From contig NC_092631.1 in the NCBI RefSeq assembly GCF_039555335.1, positions 8,320,481 to 8,384,480 of the forward strand: 64,000 bases of DNA. The letters are read 5' to 3'. Below are positions 59,180 through 64,000 of this stretch, piece after piece. Below the pieces are notes generated by a model. It did not search any database, was not told the origin of the DNA, and was given only the letters and a program-made list of their open reading frames with translations. Every line of letters starts with the position of its first letter. Position 1 is the first letter of the stretch. This DNA comes from Amphiura filiformis (taxonomy: Eukaryota > Echinodermata > Ophiuroidea > Amphilepidida > Amphiuridae). A program made the translations under genes and the position numbers.

Positions 59180-59935
59180 TAATGATCGGAACTGAGGTTA
59201 GAGAACTCAAGACCTTTCTACCGCACACCGGATGGGAGACTTACAGAGTTACAGGGTGTCTGAAAAGAAGTGGTGTCCAAAATCAGAAATGAATTCCTAT
59301 TTTCCCGCCATTTTTGCCACACGAAAGGGTTGGCTATCAGTATTTTCGTAGGCATCACTTTATAAGTTTTAAAACGATATTATCTAGGCCTATATATATA
59401 TTATTTTATTCACAAGAGGGAGCTTATATAAATAGCAGAGAACGGAACACGCACTCACTGTTTAATTGCTTGTTGGAAGTGGCTTTACTTCTTTTTTACA
59501 CCACATTTCGCCATACTGCATTTTAGAAACGCTTGCTGTTAGAATAAGAAAAATTTTAATTGTAATTATTGCACAGGTCACGGCGACCCTGTGACCTTTC
59601 CGGAAAAAGCCGAGTGGCAGGTTTTTCAAATAAATATTTTCTGTGTAAAAACTGTACCATCAGATAGGTAATGGAATATATGAATATTAACTGTACATCT
59701 ATCACAACAATTTTTGATAACAACTTGCGTCACAATTGATCTAGTATAGAAGGTAGAGAATTTATTTCAATCTTATATACGCCATTTTTTTTTTGGAATT
59801 AAGTGAAAATTAATTCTGTAAAAACTGTAATTTTTTTAATGTAATTTTCACATTAGACTCGACAAAAGATTACCGTTTTATTGTTATGATAATCTAATCT
59901 TTTGATTTCGTAAATAAAATTAGGGGTCTAATGTG
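59180..59935. other. Intergenic, no gene seen
   Basis: No supportable exon, RNA gene or transposon ends. Confidence 0.35.
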
Positions 59936-59941
59936 GATTTA

Positions 59942-60156
59942 AGGTCCGTTCATACTACCACCGCAGTTGCGATGCGTTGCTTTGCGATGCCGATATATCG
60001 ATTACTTTTTGCCGCAACTCAACGCAACTCGTCGCATTTCCAAGTTAAAATGTATTTAACTTCATTGCGATATCGCAATGCAGTAGTTTGTAGTGCGGCA
60101 ACGCACCGCATCGCAAAGCACCGCATCGCAAATGCGGTGGTAGTATGAACGAACCT
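59942..60156. mobile_element. Harbinger-like MITE, family H copy 3
   Basis: Same ends as 34331-34554, flanked by TTA on both sides. Confidence 0.85.
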
Positions 60157-60343
60157 TTAGGATGCAAACTGGAACAATCCAATGCCTTGTCAAAAGCATT
60201 TGCTTCAAAATGGAGTTCGGATGCACTTCGTAATACAACTTCCGCCACTGCGGGAAACCACATGCACAGCAGAGCACGTGGCCGATATCAAAATCGATTT
60301 TATGTATTGTGTTTGTAGGCCTATTCATAGGACCCTCGTATTA

Positions 60344-60556
60344 AGGTTCGTTCATACTACCACCGCATTTGCGATGCGTTGCTTTGCGATGCCGATATAT
60401 CGATTACTTTTGCCGCAACTCAACGCAACTCGTCGCATTTCCAGGTTAAAATGTATTTAACTTTATTGCGATATCGCAATGCAGTAGATGCGGTGCGACA
60501 ACGCACCGCATCGCAAAGCAACGCATCGCAAATGCGGTGGTAGTATGAACGAACCT
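60344..60556. mobile_element. Harbinger-like MITE, family H copy 4
   Basis: Same family, TTA target on both sides, 187 bp from copy 3. Confidence 0.85.
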
Positions 60557-60718
60557 TTATTGTCTCTATGCGCTTGAGACTTCAACAATATAAATAATGG
60601 TAGCTTTATTATAATACACATTAATGTTTTAAGCAGATAAAATTCCAAAATATGATGTAGTAATGAAGTTGCGATTTATTAATATTATATGTATAAATTT
60701 TCACGATGACACTATCAA

Positions 60719-60809
60719 GTCCTTTGTGGTCGAGCTGTCTAAGGCGCTGGTCATATGGTATACGTGATAGCGGCGCAGTGCAGCGTGGGTTCGAGCCCCG
60801 CCTCTGCCT
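60719..60809 (+). repeat. tRNA-Leu/Ser-like sequence (SINE head or pseudogene)
   Basis: A-box-like 'tggtcgagctgtctaagg', 'gcgctgg' and a perfect B box 'ggttcgagcccc', spaced as in tRNAs with a long variable arm. The acceptor arm does not pair and no clear anticodon loop is present. Confidence 0.5.
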
Positions 60810-60859
60810 AATTAAATTTCCTTCTTTTTTTTAATATCATATTATGTTAGGGAAATGTG

Positions 60860-61730
60860 GCTGGGAGAATGTATGTATGGCGAAGAGTGGTGTGCTTCTT
60901 TTTCTTCCTTAAAGATGGGTGACCTGATCGACAGCCTCATCCCCCACTTTTCAACCAAAAGGTCTTCGGAAAAATGTAACGTTTTTTTGCCTGGACAATT
61001 GGTTGATATTGTTACCTGAGTTGTAGGTTTACCGAGTAGGCCTAACATGTTGTTTTAAACATGACTTAAAAAAAAATGGCTGCCATGACTGAAGGTTTGA
61101 TCTAAATCTGCTCCTGGAAAAAATAGGGTCTAACCCCACTGCAAGCTTTGCATATCACTTCCAGAGGCTACCAAACCTAGTCTAACATCTTCAGCAGCAC
61201 TGTACATTTGGTTTTATATCTGTGACTTTTGATTTCACCACATTTTGATGTTATATCAGTATCTACCTGTGTGTGTTATGACTGTTGAATTCTGCTCTGC
61301 TTAAGCTTACTGACTGTCTACCATTGTAAGTGTGTATGAACCATGTGCTTCAGTAAACCAGTGGTAAAGCCGCTCATTGAACCAAGTAATGTCAACTGGA
61401 ATGCTATTGATACAGACTTGAAACAGACTATTTTCTCTACCCACACTCGGTTGTGTGCAGACGACATTGAACCTACATAATATTATTAGACAATAAATTA
61501 CATTGTAAGTAATACATTATTTTGATCACCCTTTATGTAGAATTGCATATTGCCGTCTTCAGTCAAGTTAAGGCAGGTCGGAGGGATCATGACCTAGCAG
61601 TGTTTGTACTCAAATATTAAGACAATAAAGCTGACACACAAGAGGAATGGGTATATAAACAAATAAGTGTCATTTTTTCTCAGTAGAGGGAAAACGCCCA
61701 AACCTTTCGTGTTGATGTAGGCCCATTATT
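60860..61730. other. Intergenic, no gene seen
   Basis: No exon with domain or splice support. The 60900-61000 part resembles 57170-57200. Confidence 0.35.
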
Positions 61731-61732
61731 AG

Positions 61733-62154
61733 CAGGGGCATAGCCAGCTTTCTTGGGTGGGGGGGGCAAAATAAAATTTTGGGGCACAGGCGAAAAAAAT
61801 TGCAGTTGCATCATACAATACATAGAGACTGTACGTCTTCGAGCTTCCCGAAAAGGGCCTTATTGGGATGATGTGCGCGCGTAGCGCGAAAAATTGGTAT
61901 TTTACACTATTTTCGCCCATTATCCGGCTAATAAAGGGCTTTATTTTTACAATGTGCGCGCGTAGCGCGGAAAATTTGTGTATTTTACACTATTTTGGCC
62001 CTGAATTTTGCTAGAAAAGGGCTCCTTGCCCTTTTCTTTTCCTTTGCCCTCCTAATTTTCTCTTTCATTTTTTGTCAGAGGGAGTCTTTTTCTTTCATTT
62101 TTTTTTTGTCAGGGGCACTCTGCCCCTGCCCCCCCCCCGCTGGCTACGCTACTG
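61733..62154. mobile_element. hAT-like MITE with perfect 8-bp target duplication
   Basis: ATTATTAG flanks both sides (61725-61732 and 62155-62162). The ends CAGGGGCATAGCCAG and GCTGGCTACGCTACTG are imperfect inverted repeats. The interior has two 'gtgcgcgcgtagcgcg' words. Confidence 0.85.
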
Positions 62155-62920
62155 ATTATTAGCCTTAACTCGATCACCACAATATAATGTGATTATTGGC
62201 TTCTTTGACGCATTTCCAGTGATAAGATCAGTATATCAATATTAAACATAAGCCTACACTACAGTGTGAGTGTTTTAATTAAATGGCGAAGATTAGAAAA
62301 ATGTGGCTCCTGCCATCCCACTCGCCTTAAGCTAGCCAAGTCAAGAGTTATCGGTAAAATCAAACGAATCTTTCAACAAGAAGTTGTGAATTGAATAATA
62401 TTCTAGATAACAACACAAAGAAGTTAACATACATTAATTTCGACTGAATTTGTATCACCGGCTTTTTTAAAGAGTATTTCCGACTCAAGATATTGGTAAG
62501 TATATCACTGAAGTATACTTAATGTTTTTATTTGACTTATATTAAACTTCATGTTAATCATAAAGTGATATTATATCGTTGCCAGGAAACAAGTACAGAT
62601 AAAGGTCTATAATTTTAATGTGGTCAAATTAACTTTCATGTAAAATCTAAATCTAGTGCATGTATTCGATCAGGGAAATGCCCTGATCCGATATAACTGA
62701 GGGACAGGTCTTAAGTTAAAACTTAAACCCTTATAGCTCCTTATATTTTGTAAATCTTTCAAAATCATGTCATGGAACCCGTCATATTTGTTATATTTTG
62801 TGTCGTTAATATATTTTCGCTATAATTATACATGTATAAACATCTTTGTTATTTTTAATAGCATATCCGGGACTTATTAACTTTAAATTAAAAATATGCA
62901 TGTTTTTAGATTCGATCATC

Positions 62921-63002
62921 ATGACACATACTGCAGTTTTTTGGGCGTTGGTCGTACTTAATTTCGTACCAGCTCTGTATAATTGTCAGCAAATTCCTTC
63001 AG
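62921..63002 (+). CDS. Signal-peptide exon of a plus-strand gene (partial)
   Basis: MTHTAVFWALVVLNFVPALYN followed by CQQIPS, ending in phase 1 at TTCAG|GTAAGC. The hydrophobic core and small residues before Cys fit a cleaved signal peptide. An earlier in-frame ATG at 62900 would add seven residues. An acceptor-like 'tatttttaatag' at 62850-62861 suggests a non-coding exon further upstream. A phase 1 first exon is typical of secreted or receptor proteins. The rest of the gene is beyond the window. Confidence 0.55.
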
Positions 63003-63070
63003 GTAAGCGGCGATATGACATTCATAACCCTATCCTATCCATCTCAAATTTCTCAACAAGGAAGCTACAG

Positions 63071-63736
63071 TTAAGGGATCTAAAATGAGCGTTTATTGCG
63101 TTTCGACAGTATTTTTTGTGGGACATGAGAGCACCTCAGACCTATCGAATTGCATTCTGAATACGAAGCATGTCTTTCTGATATCAAATAATTTACATTT
63201 TTTGAAAATTACAATATAATACAAATTTTATGACAAATTATAAAAATTTGATATTTTTCAAATTTTTGATATATAACAGTCCTCGAAGTAAATTATATAA
63301 ATCTAATGATATATTCTTAAAGTATATGTAGCAGGGAGGAAAAGCCGACGGTCAATTGAAAATTTTGACCTTTCGTATTGAAGATATGGATTTTTCCCAA
63401 AAAGACCTAATTTTGTTGGTGTTTTGGGAAAAAAAATCCATATCTTCAATACGAAAGGTCAAAATTTTCAATTGATCGTCGGGTTGTCATCCCACCTACA
63501 TACACTTTAAGTATAAATCATCAGATTTATAAAGTTTACTTCAAGTACTGTTAAATATCAAAAATATCAATTTTAATGATTTGCCATAAAATGTGTATTA
63601 AATTGCGAATTTCAAAAAATCAAAATTATTTGATATCAGAATGACATTCTTTGTATTCATAATGCAATTCGATATGTCTGATTTGCTCTAATGTCCCAAA
63701 ATAAATACTGTCCGAACGTTCATACCCAGCCCTTAA
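63071..63736. mobile_element. Foldback MITE, family F1 copy 2 (complete)
   Basis: The ends TTAAGGG and CCCTTAA and the palindromic body match 9001-9625. It lies within the first intron of the signal-peptide gene, 68 bp from the donor. Confidence 0.8.
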
Positions 63737-64000
63737 TGAGTTGATCTTATATCAACTCATTATGTTACACGTGCTTTTATAATGGACATGGTCAGATTTT
63801 TGTTTACGCCAGTGAACGTTAATACCACTTGCACCCACATCTCATATGCACAGTTTATCCCTTACATACCCTGCGTCTCGAATAGCTATTGTACCCACCA
63901 ACTCTGTGGTTAAGAGGCTAGGAAATGATTCCTAATATCTCATACCCTCGTTTGTGTGCCTTTATCTAATCCTGCTACCCATGTCAATTACTATTTAGAA
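63737..64000. other. Right edge, no exon seen
   Basis: Intron or intergenic sequence without visible features. Confidence 0.35.

Noticed and set aside
60719-60809. Functional tRNA-Leu gene
   Set aside because: The B box is perfect, but the acceptor stem fails to pair and no proper anticodon loop can be drawn.

Overview
This is nuclear DNA of an animal. It has spliced genes with consensus GT/AG introns, an AT-rich background and a dense load of short foldback transposons, with no operons or ribosome-binding sites. The protein domains (SUEL-type lectin, PAN, WSC, HYR and C-type lectin domains in one secreted protein) and the very frequent word 'aggccta' suggest a marine deuterostome invertebrate such as an echinoderm or hemichordate. 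That assignment is an inference and could be wrong. All exon models below were built by eye from splice sites, reading frame and exon phase; none has transcript support.

Layout. 0-3.9 kb: foldback repeats. 3.9-5.5 kb (minus): a secreted Gly/Gln/Lys/His-rich protein with an internal duplication and a Cys-rich second exon. 5.5-10.3 kb: transposon remnants. 10.3-17.5 kb: a tandem segmental duplication of about 3.5 kb units, each carrying one copy of an unrecognised three-exon gene (170 and 169 aa, minus). 17.9-18.3 kb: a 5'-truncated LINE. 21.2-40.6 kb (minus): one long mosaic lectin gene of 19 modelled exons and about 1048 aa. Its order is signal peptide, PAN, SUEL lectin, EGF, WSC, C-type lectin, Thr/Pro linkers, HYR, Ig-like module, EGFs, WSC, C-type lectin, and its introns hold a 27-copy 38-bp minisatellite and many MITEs. 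41-48 kb: repeats, a (CTCA)n tract, a small two-exon acidic protein and a doubtful type II membrane ORF. 48.5-56.0 kb (minus): a KLHL10-like BTB-BACK-Kelch gene in five exons, whose largest intron contains two head-to-tail Helitrons and a 1.1 kb foldback element. 56-64 kb: MITEs, tRNA-like sequences and, at the right edge on the plus strand, a signal-peptide exon of a gene that runs out of the window.

How the genes relate. Nearly all introns of the lectin gene are phase 1, the arrangement expected from exon shuffling, and its EGF-WSC-CTLD block is present twice with identical CTLD exon lengths. It is a plausible secreted pattern-recognition or matrix protein. KLHL10 of other animals is a CUL3 substrate adaptor in spermatids. 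The two orphan paralogues and the GQK-rich secreted protein have no family I recognise. No pathway connects these genes; the window reads as ordinary gene-plus-transposon genome. The most distinctive items are the mosaic lectin, the orphan duplicate pair and the tandem Helitrons.
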